NCBI GenBank assembly: GCA_029562975.1 | Contig: JAKQTR010000038.1 | Location: 62,001 to 126,000 of the forward strand | Source of the DNA: Acidobacteriota bacterium | GTDB lineage: Bacteria > Acidobacteriota > Vicinamibacteria > Vicinamibacterales > JAKQTR01 | Direction of reading: 5' to 3' | DNA length: 64,000 nt | Shown: piece by piece, positions 7,682-16,253 of the stretch | Numbering within the stretch: position 1 is the first letter of the stretch | How the letters are laid out: the number at the start of each line of letters is the position of its first letter | Made by a program: the position numbers and the translations under genes | The notes under the pieces: model-generated | Databases searched by the model: none | Seen by the model: only the letters and a program-made list of their open reading frames with translations | What the model was told of the DNA's origin: nothing

Positions 7682-8632
7682 CTAGTGCTCAGCCCACCGC
7701 GATGCGACGACCCCGAGGGCCGGCGCCATGGCTTCGAGGTCCCCTGGGGCCAGCCCGCGCCTGGCGGGCACGGACAGGCTGCCCCCGGCGCCCACGATCT
7801 CCGCCGCGGCGCCCAGGCGCTCCTGGATCGCCGTCCAGACGGGCGTCGACAGGTCGCCTGCGGCCACGCCGCCGGCGAAGACCCGGGCGAGCCCCTGCCC
7901 GCCCAGCCGATCCTGGTAGTACATCGCTGTCTGGTGCACGAGCTCGCCGAGGTGGCCGTCGCCCGATGCGCTTCGGTTCCTGAAGAACACCGGGTGCCGG
8001 CCCCGGAAGATCGCGATGGTGGCGTCCTCGCTGCCCGCGTGGATCAGGAGCCAGTCGCCCGCGATCCCTCCGCTCGTGACGAGGGCGCACTGGGCCAGGC
8101 CGAAGCTCGCCAGCTCCACGATGCCAGGCGCCGCGCCGGTCGCGAGACAGGCGCGCTCGTACTCCTCGACGATCTCGCGGCGGGCCTGCACGACCACGAA
8201 GTCCTGGCCGTCCGGGGTCCGTTCCCCTGCCGCGTACGACACCTGCGAGTCCTCGAGTCGAAACGGAACGGCCTTGCGGACCTGGAACTTCACGAGTTCG
8301 TCGAGGTCCGAGGCTTTCGCCGGCACGTCCTTGAAGCGGACGATGGACACCTTCGCCGTGGCGTCCGGCACGAGCAGGGCCACGCGCTTCGGCCGCAGGC
8401 CGAGGCGCTGCCACAACCGGCCGACGGCGTCGGCGAGGACGGCCGGGTCCGCCACGTTCGGCGCCGTCAGGGAGGGCGCCACCGCGCCTGGCGGCAGCGG
8501 CTCGACGGCCCAGGCGTCGACGGTCACGCCCCGGCCGGCGCTCCCGGTGACAGAGACGGCGGCCACCCGTGAGGGCCCGATCTCGAGGGCCACGCGGGGG
8601 GGAGGCGAGCGGAGGACGGCTGGCAGCCTCAT
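7682..8632 (-). CDS. pilM: Actin-like pilus assembly protein PilM
   Basis: The 316-residue protein starts at an ATG that overlaps the stop of the ATPase gene (ATGA), which excludes the longer reading frame beginning at 8701. It has the actin/FtsA-type fold of the PilM/EpsL group: an early phosphate-binding strand (VALEIGPSRVAAVSVTG), the middle segment VPAKASDLDELVKFQVRKAV, and DWLLIHAGSEDATIAIFRGR followed by VFAGGVAAGDL. PilM is a cytoplasmic ring component that binds ATP and the PilN N-terminus and links the assembly ATPase to the membrane ring. The N-terminus is slightly shorter than in Pseudomonas-type PilM. Confidence 0.88.
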   Translation of the reverse strand: MRLPAVLRSPPPRVALEIGPSRVAAVSVTGSAGRGVTVDAWAVEPLPPGAVAPSLTAPNVADPAVLADAVGRLWQRLGLRPKRVALLVPDATAKVSIVRFKDVPAKASDLDELVKFQVRKAVPFRLEDSQVSYAAGERTPDGQDFVVVQARREIVEEYERACLATGAAPGIVELASFGLAQCALVTSGGIAGDWLLIHAGSEDATIAIFRGRHPVFFRNRSASGDGHLGELVHQTAMYYQDRLGGQGLARVFAGGVAAGDLSTPVWTAIQERLGAAAEIVGAGGSLSVPARRGLAPGDLEAMAPALGVVASRWAEH

Positions 8633-10290
8633 TCGACGAACGTCACCTTGTTGATTTCGCGCAACGTTGTCAGCCCTTGCATGACGCGTTCCACCGCGCA
8701 TTCCCGCAGGAACCGCATGCCCTCTTCCCGGGCCGCCTTCTTGATCTCCGAGGTCGGCTTCCTGGCCAGGATCAGCTCACGAATCGAGTCCGAGAGGTCC
8801 AGCAGCTCGCAGATGGCCGTGCGGCCCTTGTAGCCGGTGCCGCCGCACTCGATGCAGCCGCTCCCTTCGTAGAACGTCCAGTCCTCCACGCTCGCCGGTT
8901 CGAGTCCGGACTCCTCCAGCAGCGTGGGCCCCGGCGGTGAGGGCCGCTTGCAGTGGGGGCAGATCACGCGCACCAGGCGCTGCGCGAGGACGCAGTTGAG
9001 GGCGGAGACGAACTGGTAGGGCTCGACGCCCATGTTCAGGAAACGCCCGAGGACGTCCACGACGTTGTTGGCGTGCACGGTGGTGAAGACGAGATGGCCC
9101 GTCAGCGCCGACTGGATGGCGATCTGCGCCGTCTCGGGGTCGCGGATCTCGCCGACCATGATCTTGTCCGGGTCGTGCCGGAGGATGGATCGCAGCCCCC
9201 GAGCGAAGGTCAGCCCCTTCTTCTCGTTGATGGGAATCTGGGTGACGCCCTTCAGCTGGTACTCGACCGGGTCCTCGATTGTGACGATCTTGTCCTCCGG
9301 GGAGCGGATTTCGGAGAGCGCGGCGTACAAAGTGGTCGTCTTGCCGCTCCCGGTCGGCCCCGTCACGAGCACCATGCCGTAGGGCTCGGCGATGTACTTC
9401 CGGAACCGCCGCAGCTCGGCGTCCGGGAAGCCGAGGATGTCGAGCCGCAGCTCGCTGAACTGCTCGCTGATCGACTCCTTGTCCAGGATGCGGATGACGG
9501 CGTCCTCGCCGTGCACGCTCGGCATGATGGACACGCGGAAGTCGATCGTCTTCCCGGGCACGCGCAGCTTGAACCGGCCGTCCTGGGGCACGCGCTTCTC
9601 GGCGATGTCCAGCTCGGCCATGACCTTGATGCGCGAGATGATCGCACTGTGGTGCTGCTTGGCGATGGGCCGCATCGCGGCCTGCAGCACGCCGTCAATC
9701 CGGTACTTCACGACGACCGCATCGTCCTGGGTCTCGATGTGGATGTCGGACGCCCGCCGCTGGATGGCCGTGAAGATCGTCGAGTCCACCAGGCGGATCA
9801 TCGGGCTGATATCGCTCGTCAGCCGCTCGACCGTCAGGTTGTCCTCGCCGCCGTCCTCGTCCTTGAGCAGCTGGATCTGGAAGCCCTCTGTCGCTTCTTC
9901 CAGGACGCGCTGCGAGCTCTCGCTCTTCTTGAGGATGGCCTCGATTGACGACCGCGCGCCGACCATGACCCGGAGGGGCGTCGCCAGCAGGACCTCGAGC
10001 TCGTCGATCATCGGCAGGTCGCTCGGATCCGATACGACGATCAGGAGCGTCCGGCCCTCGCGCCGGCAGGGCACGAACCCGTAGCGCAGCATCAGGTCCG
10101 CGGGGATGGATCGGAACAGCTCGTGGTCGATGCGGAAGTGCTCGAGGTCCGCGTACTCCAGCCCGTAGCGCGCGGCCAGGTGCTTCGCCTCGGCGCGCTC
10201 GATCGCCGGGTCGGCCGGCGCCTCGGCGGCGCGGTCGAGATACGCATGGGCGGCGGCTGCGGGCGACGGCACGGCTCGACGATCATCCAC
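8629..10290 (-). CDS. pilB: Type IV pilus / type II secretion assembly ATPase (PilB/GspE family)
   Basis: The 553-residue hexameric motor ATPase powers pilin or pseudopilin addition. An N-terminal T2SSE_N/MshEN-type domain spans about 35-150. The catalytic part has Walker A GPTGSGKTTTLYA, an Asp box (ITIEDPVEYQLKG), Walker B (IMVGEIRDPETAQIAI) and a His box (TGHLVFTTVHANNVVD). The tetracysteine zinc site is CPHC about 450 residues in, followed by CIECGGTGYKGR. This CxxC...CxxC arrangement marks assembly rather than retraction ATPases. No pilT is present in the window. The start is GTG, and the end overlaps pilM by 4 bases. Confidence 0.95.
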   Translation of the reverse strand: MDDRRAVPSPAAAAHAYLDRAAEAPADPAIERAEAKHLAARYGLEYADLEHFRIDHELFRSIPADLMLRYGFVPCRREGRTLLIVVSDPSDLPMIDELEVLLATPLRVMVGARSSIEAILKKSESSQRVLEEATEGFQIQLLKDEDGGEDNLTVERLTSDISPMIRLVDSTIFTAIQRRASDIHIETQDDAVVVKYRIDGVLQAAMRPIAKQHHSAIISRIKVMAELDIAEKRVPQDGRFKLRVPGKTIDFRVSIMPSVHGEDAVIRILDKESISEQFSELRLDILGFPDAELRRFRKYIAEPYGMVLVTGPTGSGKTTTLYAALSEIRSPEDKIVTIEDPVEYQLKGVTQIPINEKKGLTFARGLRSILRHDPDKIMVGEIRDPETAQIAIQSALTGHLVFTTVHANNVVDVLGRFLNMGVEPYQFVSALNCVLAQRLVRVICPHCKRPSPPGPTLLEESGLEPASVEDWTFYEGSGCIECGGTGYKGRTAICELLDLSDSIRELILARKPTSEIKKAAREEGMRFLRECAVERVMQGLTTLREINKVTFVE

Positions 10291-10314
10291 GATGCGCTCT
10301 GCCCTCCGCCTTGC

Positions 10315-11529
10315 CTACGGCGTGCCCACCACCGAGGTCAACTGGAACAGCGGCATGTACAGCGCCAGCAGGAGGCTGGCGATGACGAGACCCATGACGA
10401 TGAGGAGGGTGGGCTCCACCAGCGAGACGAACCGGCCCAGTTCGGCCTCGACCTCTTCGTCGTAGAAGTCCGCCACGCTGGTCATCATCTCCTGCAGCGC
10501 CCCGGTGGACTCCCCGACTTCGGCCATCTTGACGAAGACGCTCGGGAACGCCCCGCTGGCCGCCACCGCGGCCGCGAACCCCTCGCCCTCGCGCACGCGC
10601 AGGCCGGCCACCTGCATCTGGCGCGCGAGGAAGCGGTTGCCCATGGAGCGCGAGCCGATCTCGATGGCGTTGACAAGCGGCATCCCGCCGCCGAGCAGCG
10701 TGGCCAGGGTCCGCGCAAGCTGGGACGTCGCGAAGCGGCGGACGGCCGAGCCCACCCACGGCACCCGCAGCACGGCCCGGTCGAACCTCGCCCGCTGCTC
10801 CGGCTGCCGCAGCCAGCTCCAGGCCGTGCCGGCGGCGAGGACGAGCGCTCCGGCGATGAACAGGGCGTGGGCTCGAATGAAGGACGTCGCGGCCACAATC
10901 ACTCGCGTGACCAGCGGCAGCTCCGCGTCGAAGCTCTCGTAGAACGCGGTGAACTCCGGGTACACCTTGAAGACAATGATCGACACCACGACGACGGCCA
11001 GGCCGACGAGGACAGCCGGGTAGACCAGGGCCGACAGGGTCCGGCGCTTCACGCCGGCCGCCACTTTCATGTACGCCACGTAGCGGCGCAGCACGCCGTC
11101 GAGGCTGCCGCTCTTCTCACCGGCCAGCAGCGACGCGCTGTACGCCGGCGGAAAGAGCGCTCCGTGCGACGCAAACGCATCCGACAATCCCCCCCCTGCC
11201 CGCACCTTCTCGTGCACCTCGTCGAGGACCGGCCGGAACACCGGGTGATCGACGCGGCTCCGCAGGATGTCGAGGGACTGCACCAGGGGCATGCCGGCCT
11301 TCAGCAGCGTGGCGAGTTCCTGGTTGAACACGAGGAACTCGCGCATCGGCACGCGGCGCCTGGCGCGGATCGGCAGCGCCACCCTGCCGAGTGCGCCTTT
11401 CGGCCGCATGGCCAGCACGCAGAAGCCCTTCTGCTCCAGCTCGTGGCGGAGCGCGGACTCGCTGTCGGAGACGTGGACCTCCTCCAGAACCTGGCCGGTC
11501 GGCGCTCCGAGTCTGCAGCGGTACTCCAT
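10315..11529 (-). CDS. pilC: Inner-membrane platform protein PilC/GspF
   Basis: The 404-residue polytopic membrane protein is the first gene of the operon. Two GspF repeats each carry helices (FLVFNQELATLLKAGMPLVQ in repeat 1; FATSQLARTLATLLGGGMPL in repeat 2). The C-terminal helix pair is VEPTLLIVMGLVIASLLLAL. The usual (F/L)xxQLAxLLxxGxPL signature appears in both halves. PilC/GspF anchors the ATPase and recruits pilins in the inner membrane. The ATG is about 45 bases downstream of the predicted transcription start from the TGGTATAAT promoter. Confidence 0.95.
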   Translation of the reverse strand: MEYRCRLGAPTGQVLEEVHVSDSESALRHELEQKGFCVLAMRPKGALGRVALPIRARRRVPMREFLVFNQELATLLKAGMPLVQSLDILRSRVDHPVFRPVLDEVHEKVRAGGGLSDAFASHGALFPPAYSASLLAGEKSGSLDGVLRRYVAYMKVAAGVKRRTLSALVYPAVLVGLAVVVVSIIVFKVYPEFTAFYESFDAELPLVTRVIVAATSFIRAHALFIAGALVLAAGTAWSWLRQPEQRARFDRAVLRVPWVGSAVRRFATSQLARTLATLLGGGMPLVNAIEIGSRSMGNRFLARQMQVAGLRVREGEGFAAAVAASGAFPSVFVKMAEVGESTGALQEMMTSVADFYDEEVEAELGRFVSLVEPTLLIVMGLVIASLLLALYMPLFQLTSVVGTP

Positions 11530-11579
11530 CGCACGCCACGGGTACTCAACGAGGCAGCATGTCCTGTCCGGGCGGGCCG

Positions 11580-11588
11580 ATTATACCA
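11580..11588 (-). promoter_or_regulatory. Extended -10 promoter of the pilus/secretion operon
   Basis: On the minus strand the sequence reads TGGTATAAT, a perfect -10 hexamer (11580-11585) with the TGn extension. No good -35 element is visible at 16-18 base spacing, which is normal for extended -10 promoters. Transcription should begin near 11573, giving a leader of about 45 bases to the pilC ATG at 11529. It is the only strong -10 seen upstream of the 11-gene run. Confidence 0.75.
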
Positions 11589-11678
11589 GAGTCGTTCCGC
11601 GCGACCGGCGCGTCGCTGCCTGCGCCCGGCCTCTTCCGGCCCCTCCAACGCGCGCCCGGACTGGCGTGCCGCCGCCGG

Positions 11679-12548
11679 CTACTGAGGTGCGACGAAGGCG
11701 TGAAACACGCGTATCCCGAGTTCGCGCGTGTCGCGGCTCCCGGCGTTCGCGGCGGACGGCACGAAGGTCTTGTCCACTGAAATCCGGCAGACCACCACAT
11801 CGTCGGTGCCGAACTGCGCCGCTTTCAGGGGCACCTTGCGGATTTCCTCGTTCGCCGTGGCCACCTGGAACGCGTCGATGACCTCGTCGCGCAGCCAGAC
11901 AGTGACCGCCTGCGGGCTGTCGAACATCGCCGGCCGCCCGTCGTAGTGCAGGTAGAACACGGCGTTCTTCCGCGGGTTGCGGAACCGCAGCACCGCCTCC
12001 CGCTTCGTCCATTGCCACTCGATCGCCGGGTTGTCCGCCGCCGTCTCGGGACCGTGCCAGCCCTCGAGGTACGCGAGAAAGATGTTGTCGCTCTGAGGCT
12101 GGAGGCGGAACCTCGCCACTCGGTACTCGCGCTGGCCGAGCGCGTCGCCAGACAGCGGCAGGCGCGCCGCCGTCGCGGGATCGTAGAGGCCCACCACCAC
12201 CGCGGCCTCGCCCACGTACGGGTAGAGCGGCACGAAGAGCGTCCTCGAGTACTCCACCGTCTGGCCGCCCTTCCACGAGCTGGTCGGGACCGGCGGCATG
12301 TGATCGTCGGCCCACATCATCTCCTCGTCGGCGTCGAGGAAGTGCACGAGGACCCGGTAGTCCTTGTCGAACCGGGCGGACGGGGCGACCTCGAACTTGT
12401 AGGTGATGTCGACCGGACTGCCGAGCGGCACCCTGGTGCTGCTGAGCGTTGCCGAGGCCGCGGCGAGCGGCGTCGCGCGATCCTTTTTCGAGCCGCAGGC
12501 CCCGGCAGCCAGCGCGAGGACGAGCAACGGTATTATGCTGACACGCAT
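11679..12548 (-). CDS. Lipoprotein of unknown function
   Basis: This 289-residue protein starts at the ATG at 12548, giving a clean signal peptide with lipobox LALAAGAC (Cys18). The body looks like beta-sandwich domains without a family I can name: VDITYKFEVAPSARFDKDYR, HFLDADEEMMWADDHMPP and TVEYSRTLFVPLYPYVGEAA. The segments resemble immunoglobulin-like folds used in lipoproteins that follow changes in cargo or ligand. It is probably periplasmic or outer-membrane attached. It lies upstream of the pilus operon on the same strand, but the strong promoter at 11580 lies between them, so they need not be co-transcribed. It is divergent from mltD. Confidence 0.75.
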   Translation of the reverse strand: MRVSIIPLLVLALAAGACGSKKDRATPLAAASATLSSTRVPLGSPVDITYKFEVAPSARFDKDYRVLVHFLDADEEMMWADDHMPPVPTSSWKGGQTVEYSRTLFVPLYPYVGEAAVVVGLYDPATAARLPLSGDALGQREYRVARFRLQPQSDNIFLAYLEGWHGPETAADNPAIEWQWTKREAVLRFRNPRKNAVFYLHYDGRPAMFDSPQAVTVWLRDEVIDAFQVATANEEIRKVPLKAAQFGTDDVVVCRISVDKTFVPSAANAGSRDTRELGIRVFHAFVAPQ

Positions 12549-12682
12549 CGAACCCCCAAGGAAGCCTGCGGGCGGCGGGCGCCCGAGACCCACGGCTTCA
12601 TCTTACCCGCCGGGCGGCGGGGTTGGCAACGCCGGACCGGCCTCTGGTGCGGCCGCTACTGTTGATGGCGCGGGAGTTACGG

Positions 12683-12712
12683 TTGACCATCGTCGAGGCG
12701 GCATGCTAGAGT
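12683..12712 (+). promoter_or_regulatory. Promoter of mltD, TTGACC-18-TAGAGT
   Basis: The -35 TTGACC (12683-12688) and -10 TAGAGT (12707-12712) are 18 bases apart, with a TGC extension directly before the -10. The expected transcription start is near 12719, only about 4 bases before the mltD ATG at 12723, so the mRNA would be leaderless or nearly so. Confidence 0.65.
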
Positions 12713-12722
12713 TGCGGCGCCC

Positions 12723-14453
12723 ATGACGGGACGAGCCGGAGCCCTGCTGCCCGTGTTCGCGCTGGCTGCCGTGTGGGTGACCGGTTGTGCGCCCGCGACC
12801 GTCGCCGACGCACCCGTGCTGGCGCCGGCCGCGGCCGAACAGCCTGCCTCACCGCTGCCCCCCGCCCAGTCGCCTCCTCCCGAACAGGACGCCGCCCAGG
12901 ATCTCGTGACGCGCTCCCAGGCTGCCTTCGAAGAGGGGCAGGCCGAGCTGCGCCTCGGGCATCTCGACCGGGCGAAGGCGCGTTTCGACGAGGCGCTCGA
13001 TCTGCTGCTGCAGTCGCCAGGCGGCGCAAGGGCGGACAGTCGCGTGCGCGAGCACTTCGACCGGCTCGTGGACCGCATCAGCGCGTACGAACTGAGAGCG
13101 CTCGCGGAGGGCGACGGCTTCGCGGAGCGGCCGACCGTACCCGCCTCGCTGGACGAACTGCTGGAACTGGTGACATTCGACCTGCCCACGCCGCCGACTG
13201 ACCTGCGCGAGGCCGTCGAACTCGACTTGAAGAGCACCGCTCACGACGTGCTCATCCCGGCGCACCCCAAGGTCCTGTCGTACGTGGACCTGTTTCAGGG
13301 CCGGCTGCGCGAGTGGTTTCAGGCGGCCCTCGACCGGGGCGCGGCCTACCTGCCCATGATTCAGGCCTCGCTCAGGGCGGAAGGCCTGCCGCTCGATCTC
13401 GCGTACCTCCCCATCATTGAGAGCGCCTTCCGGACCGAGGCGCTCTCGCGCGCGAAGGCGAAGGGCTTCTGGCAGCTGATGCGCGGGACCGCCGTCGAAC
13501 TGGGCTTGAAGCACGACTGGTACATCGACGAGCGATCCAGTCCGGAGAAGTCCACGGCGGCGGCTGTGCGGTACTTGAAGGCGCTCAACCGCCAGTTCAA
13601 GGGCGACTGGTACCTGACGCTGGCGTCCTACAACGGCGGGCCCGGCAAGGTCCAGCGGATCGTGACGCGCCGGGGCGTCGCCGATTTCTGGCGCCTGGCC
13701 GACCTGCGCCGCGTCCTGCCGAGGGAAACGCGCGAGTATGTGCCGATGGCGCTGGCGGCCATGGTGATCGGGCGCAATCCGGGGCAGTACGGATTCTCAC
13801 GTGCCGATGCGCGCCTGGAACCCTCCGACTCGGTGGTCGTGACGGGGCCGGTCGATCTGCGCCGCATCGCCGAGTGGGCCGGCGTCTCGGCCGACGAAAT
13901 CCAGCGCCTCAACCCCGAACTGCGCCGCTGGACGACGCCCGTGCGCCAGGCCCCCTACGCGCTGCGGGTGCCGGCCGGCACGGGCGCTGCCATCGATGTC
14001 AGACTGGCCGAGGCCGCGGCAGAGGACCTCACGGCAGTCCAGTGGTACACCGTCCGGCGAGGCGAGACCCTGCAAAGCGTGGCGAACAAGCTCAAGGTGC
14101 GGCGGGCGGACCTGGCTGAGGCCAACTACCTCAGCCCGCGCGCGAAGGTGCGGCTCGGGCAGCGCCTGGTGATCCCGCGCGACCCGACCACCCTGCTGGC
14201 GGCCAGGCCAGGTCGCGCCGACTCGGCCGCCCGCGGGCTCGAGACGGACATGGCGCGCGCGGTGGCGCCGGAGCCCGGTGGCACCCTCGACCCGGTGGTC
14301 TACTGCGTCAAGCGCGGCGATACGCTGTCCTCGATTGCCAGAGCCTTCCACACGACGGTGGCCGCGCTGCGCTCGTGGAACCGCCTGACGAGCGATCGCC
14401 TCATGCCCGGCGACCGCCTGACCGTCTCCGGCGCCCGGTCGGGAGCGGACTAG
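12723..14453 (+). CDS. mltD: Membrane-bound lytic murein transglycosylase with LysM repeats (MltD type)
   Basis: This 576-residue protein is a lipoprotein with lipobox WVTGC. The catalytic SLT domain at about 205-330 shows the family motifs: the catalytic glutamate in DLAYLPIIESAFRTEALS, then AKGFWQLMRGTAVELGL and LASYNGGPGKVQRIV. Two LysM peptidoglycan-binding repeats lie near the C-terminus (QWYTVRRGETLQSVANKLKV and YCVKRGDTLSSIARAFHTTV). It cleaves glycan strands to 1,6-anhydro muropeptides and helps remodel the wall. A helical stretch precedes the domain (residues 60-190). It has its own promoter and no obvious ribosome-binding site, in line with leaderless translation. Confidence 0.93.
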   Translation: MTGRAGALLPVFALAAVWVTGCAPATVADAPVLAPAAAEQPASPLPPAQSPPPEQDAAQDLVTRSQAAFEEGQAELRLGHLDRAKARFDEALDLLLQSPGGARADSRVREHFDRLVDRISAYELRALAEGDGFAERPTVPASLDELLELVTFDLPTPPTDLREAVELDLKSTAHDVLIPAHPKVLSYVDLFQGRLREWFQAALDRGAAYLPMIQASLRAEGLPLDLAYLPIIESAFRTEALSRAKAKGFWQLMRGTAVELGLKHDWYIDERSSPEKSTAAAVRYLKALNRQFKGDWYLTLASYNGGPGKVQRIVTRRGVADFWRLADLRRVLPRETREYVPMALAAMVIGRNPGQYGFSRADARLEPSDSVVVTGPVDLRRIAEWAGVSADEIQRLNPELRRWTTPVRQAPYALRVPAGTGAAIDVRLAEAAAEDLTAVQWYTVRRGETLQSVANKLKVRRADLAEANYLSPRAKVRLGQRLVIPRDPTTLLAARPGRADSAARGLETDMARAVAPEPGGTLDPVVYCVKRGDTLSSIARAFHTTVAALRSWNRLTSDRLMPGDRLTVSGARSGAD

Positions 14454-14609
14454 GCGCCGCCAACCATCCGAACGGGAGCGCTTGGCAGGATCTGCGCGCT
14501 CGCCGTCCTGAAGCGTCGCAGTAACTGCCCGCCCGACTGGCCTCTCCCCGCACTCTCCGAGGGTTTTTCGACGCCGGGGCGTGGAGCCGCGTTTGCACGG
14601 GCGCAGGAT

Positions 14610-16124
14610 GTGCTGGCGACGTTGCTGAGCGCCGTCCTCGTGGGCATCGATGCCCGGCTGGTCCACGTCGAAGTGGATGTGTCCCCCGGGCTCCCGACAT
14701 TCACCGTCGTCGGGCTTCCGGACGCGATCGTGCGCGAGAGCCGCGACCGCGTCCGTACGGCCATCCGGAACTCCGGGTTCGAATTCCCGTGGCAGCACAT
14801 CACGATCAACCTCGCCCCGGCCGACGTGCGGAAGGAAGGAGCCGCCTACGACCTCCCAATCGCGCTTGGAATCCTGGCCGCGACGGGAGCGCTGTCGCGG
14901 CGGGCGCCCGGCGACGTGCTGTGCGTCGGATCGCTGTCGCTCGACGGGGCCGTGCGCCCGACGGGCGGCATCCTGCCGTTCGCGATGGCCGCGGCACGGG
15001 GAGGCGTCCACGCGGTGATGGTTCCGGCAGCAAACGCGGCCGAGGCGTCTGCGGTCTCCGGGCTTGGCGTGTGGCCCGTGGCCTCCCTGCTCGACGCGAC
15101 GTCGCTCGTGTCGGATCTCAGGGAAGAACGCCGCTACCGCGGGGCCGCCGCGCCGGCGGCAGCGGTTCAGGCCGCGCCGCACCCGGACTTCGCGGAGGTC
15201 AGGGGACAGCCCGTCGCCAGGCGGGCGCTCGAGGTGGCCGCGGCCGGGGGCCACCATGTCCTGCTGACCGGGCCTCCGGGATCGGGCAAGACCATGATGG
15301 CGCGCAGCCTAGCTGGCATCCTGCCGCCGCTCTCGCGCGAGGAGTCGCTCGAGGTGACCTCGATCCACTCGGTTGCGGGCCTGCTCCCGGCGGGATCGGG
15401 CCTGATCGCCGCGAGGCCGTTCCGGGCGCCCCACCACACGATCTCGGACGTCGCGCTGGTTGGAGGCGGCGCTCATCCGCGGCCCGGGGAGCTCAGCCTC
15501 GCGCACGGCGGCGTCCTGTTCCTCGACGAACTGCCCGAGTTCGAGCGCCGGGCCCTGGAGGCGCTGCGCCAGCCGCTGGAGGAGGGGCGGGTCCGGATCG
15601 CCCGGGCGGCGGCGACTGTCGAGTTCCCGGCACTGGTGACGCTCGTTGGCGCGATGAACCCCTGTCCGTGCGGCTACTTCGGGCATCCCCTGCGCGCCTG
15701 CCGATGCGCGCCCGTCCAGCGCGAGCGGTACGCCGCCCGGATCTCGGGGCCTCTCCTGGATCGCATCGACCTGTGCGTGGAGGTGCCGTGGGTGCCGCCC
15801 GACGTCCTGGTCGACGAACGCCCGCAGGAGGGGTCGTCCGCTATGCGCGAGCGCGTGACCGTCGCGCGGGCCCGGCAGGCCTCGCGGCAGCCGGAGACCG
15901 GCGCGGCCACGAATGCGCGGCTGACAGGGCGGGCGCTCCGGACGCTGGCGAGGCCCGATGCCGAGGGGCGGGCGCTTCTCGGCGCCGCGATGGAGCGCCT
16001 CGCGCTCAGCGGACGCGCGCATGACCGCGTGCTGCGCGTGGCGCGAACGATCGCGGACCTCGCCGGCGACGGCACGGTCGGCGCTGGCCACGTCGCGGAG
16101 GCGCTGCAGTACCGGCTTGGGTGA
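14610..16124 (+). CDS. comM: ComM/YifB-like Mg-chelatase-fold AAA+ ATPase
   Basis: The 504-residue protein starts with GTG at 14610, which gives the typical opening LATLLSAVLVGIDARLVHVE. It has the three-part family layout: a ChlI-like N-terminal domain (about 1-165), an AAA+ core with Walker A GPPGSGKTMMARSLAG (about 215-230), and a C-terminal lid domain. LFLDELPEFERRALEALRQP is the Walker B region, and NPCPCGYFGH carries the conserved cysteines. In naturally transformable bacteria ComM is a hexameric helicase that promotes branch migration of incoming DNA. Its presence next to pilus genes, with comEA elsewhere in the window, fits that role. A 155-base spacer separates it from mltD, in which I see no feature. 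Confidence 0.93.
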   Translation: MLATLLSAVLVGIDARLVHVEVDVSPGLPTFTVVGLPDAIVRESRDRVRTAIRNSGFEFPWQHITINLAPADVRKEGAAYDLPIALGILAATGALSRRAPGDVLCVGSLSLDGAVRPTGGILPFAMAAARGGVHAVMVPAANAAEASAVSGLGVWPVASLLDATSLVSDLREERRYRGAAAPAAAVQAAPHPDFAEVRGQPVARRALEVAAAGGHHVLLTGPPGSGKTMMARSLAGILPPLSREESLEVTSIHSVAGLLPAGSGLIAARPFRAPHHTISDVALVGGGAHPRPGELSLAHGGVLFLDELPEFERRALEALRQPLEEGRVRIARAAATVEFPALVTLVGAMNPCPCGYFGHPLRACRCAPVQRERYAARISGPLLDRIDLCVEVPWVPPDVLVDERPQEGSSAMRERVTVARARQASRQPETGAATNARLTGRALRTLARPDAEGRALLGAAMERLALSGRAHDRVLRVARTIADLAGDGTVGAGHVAEALQYRLG

Positions 16125-16186
16125 GCGTATTCGCCGTATGTTCGCTCATCCATCTTTTTCGCTTCCGGGTGTCCGACACGCTGTGC

Positions 16187-16192
16187 TAGAGT
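16187..16192 (+). promoter_or_regulatory. Probable extended -10 (TGCTAGAGT) ahead of the M23 peptidase
   Basis: TAGAGT with a TGC extension is the same 9-base string as at the mltD promoter. The candidate -35 is weak (TTCCGG at 16163, 18-base spacer). Transcription would start near 16199, immediately before the hairpin at 16204-16244. Confidence 0.45.
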
Positions 16193-16203
16193 CTCCTACT
16201 CAG

Positions 16204-16244
16204 AACCAGTCGGCCAGCGCCCCATGCGGCGGATCCGACTGGTT
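16204..16244 (+). promoter_or_regulatory. Inverted repeat with 10-bp stem in the M23 peptidase leader
   Basis: AACCAGTCGG (16204-16213) and CCGACTGGTT (16235-16244) are perfect complements around a 21-base loop, followed by TT. If the promoter at 16187 is right, this hairpin forms the very 5' end of the mRNA and ends 9 bases before the ATG at 16254. It could also end transcripts coming from comM, because a T-run (TTTT) follows. Confidence 0.6.
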
Positions 16245-16253
16245 TTCTGCAAT

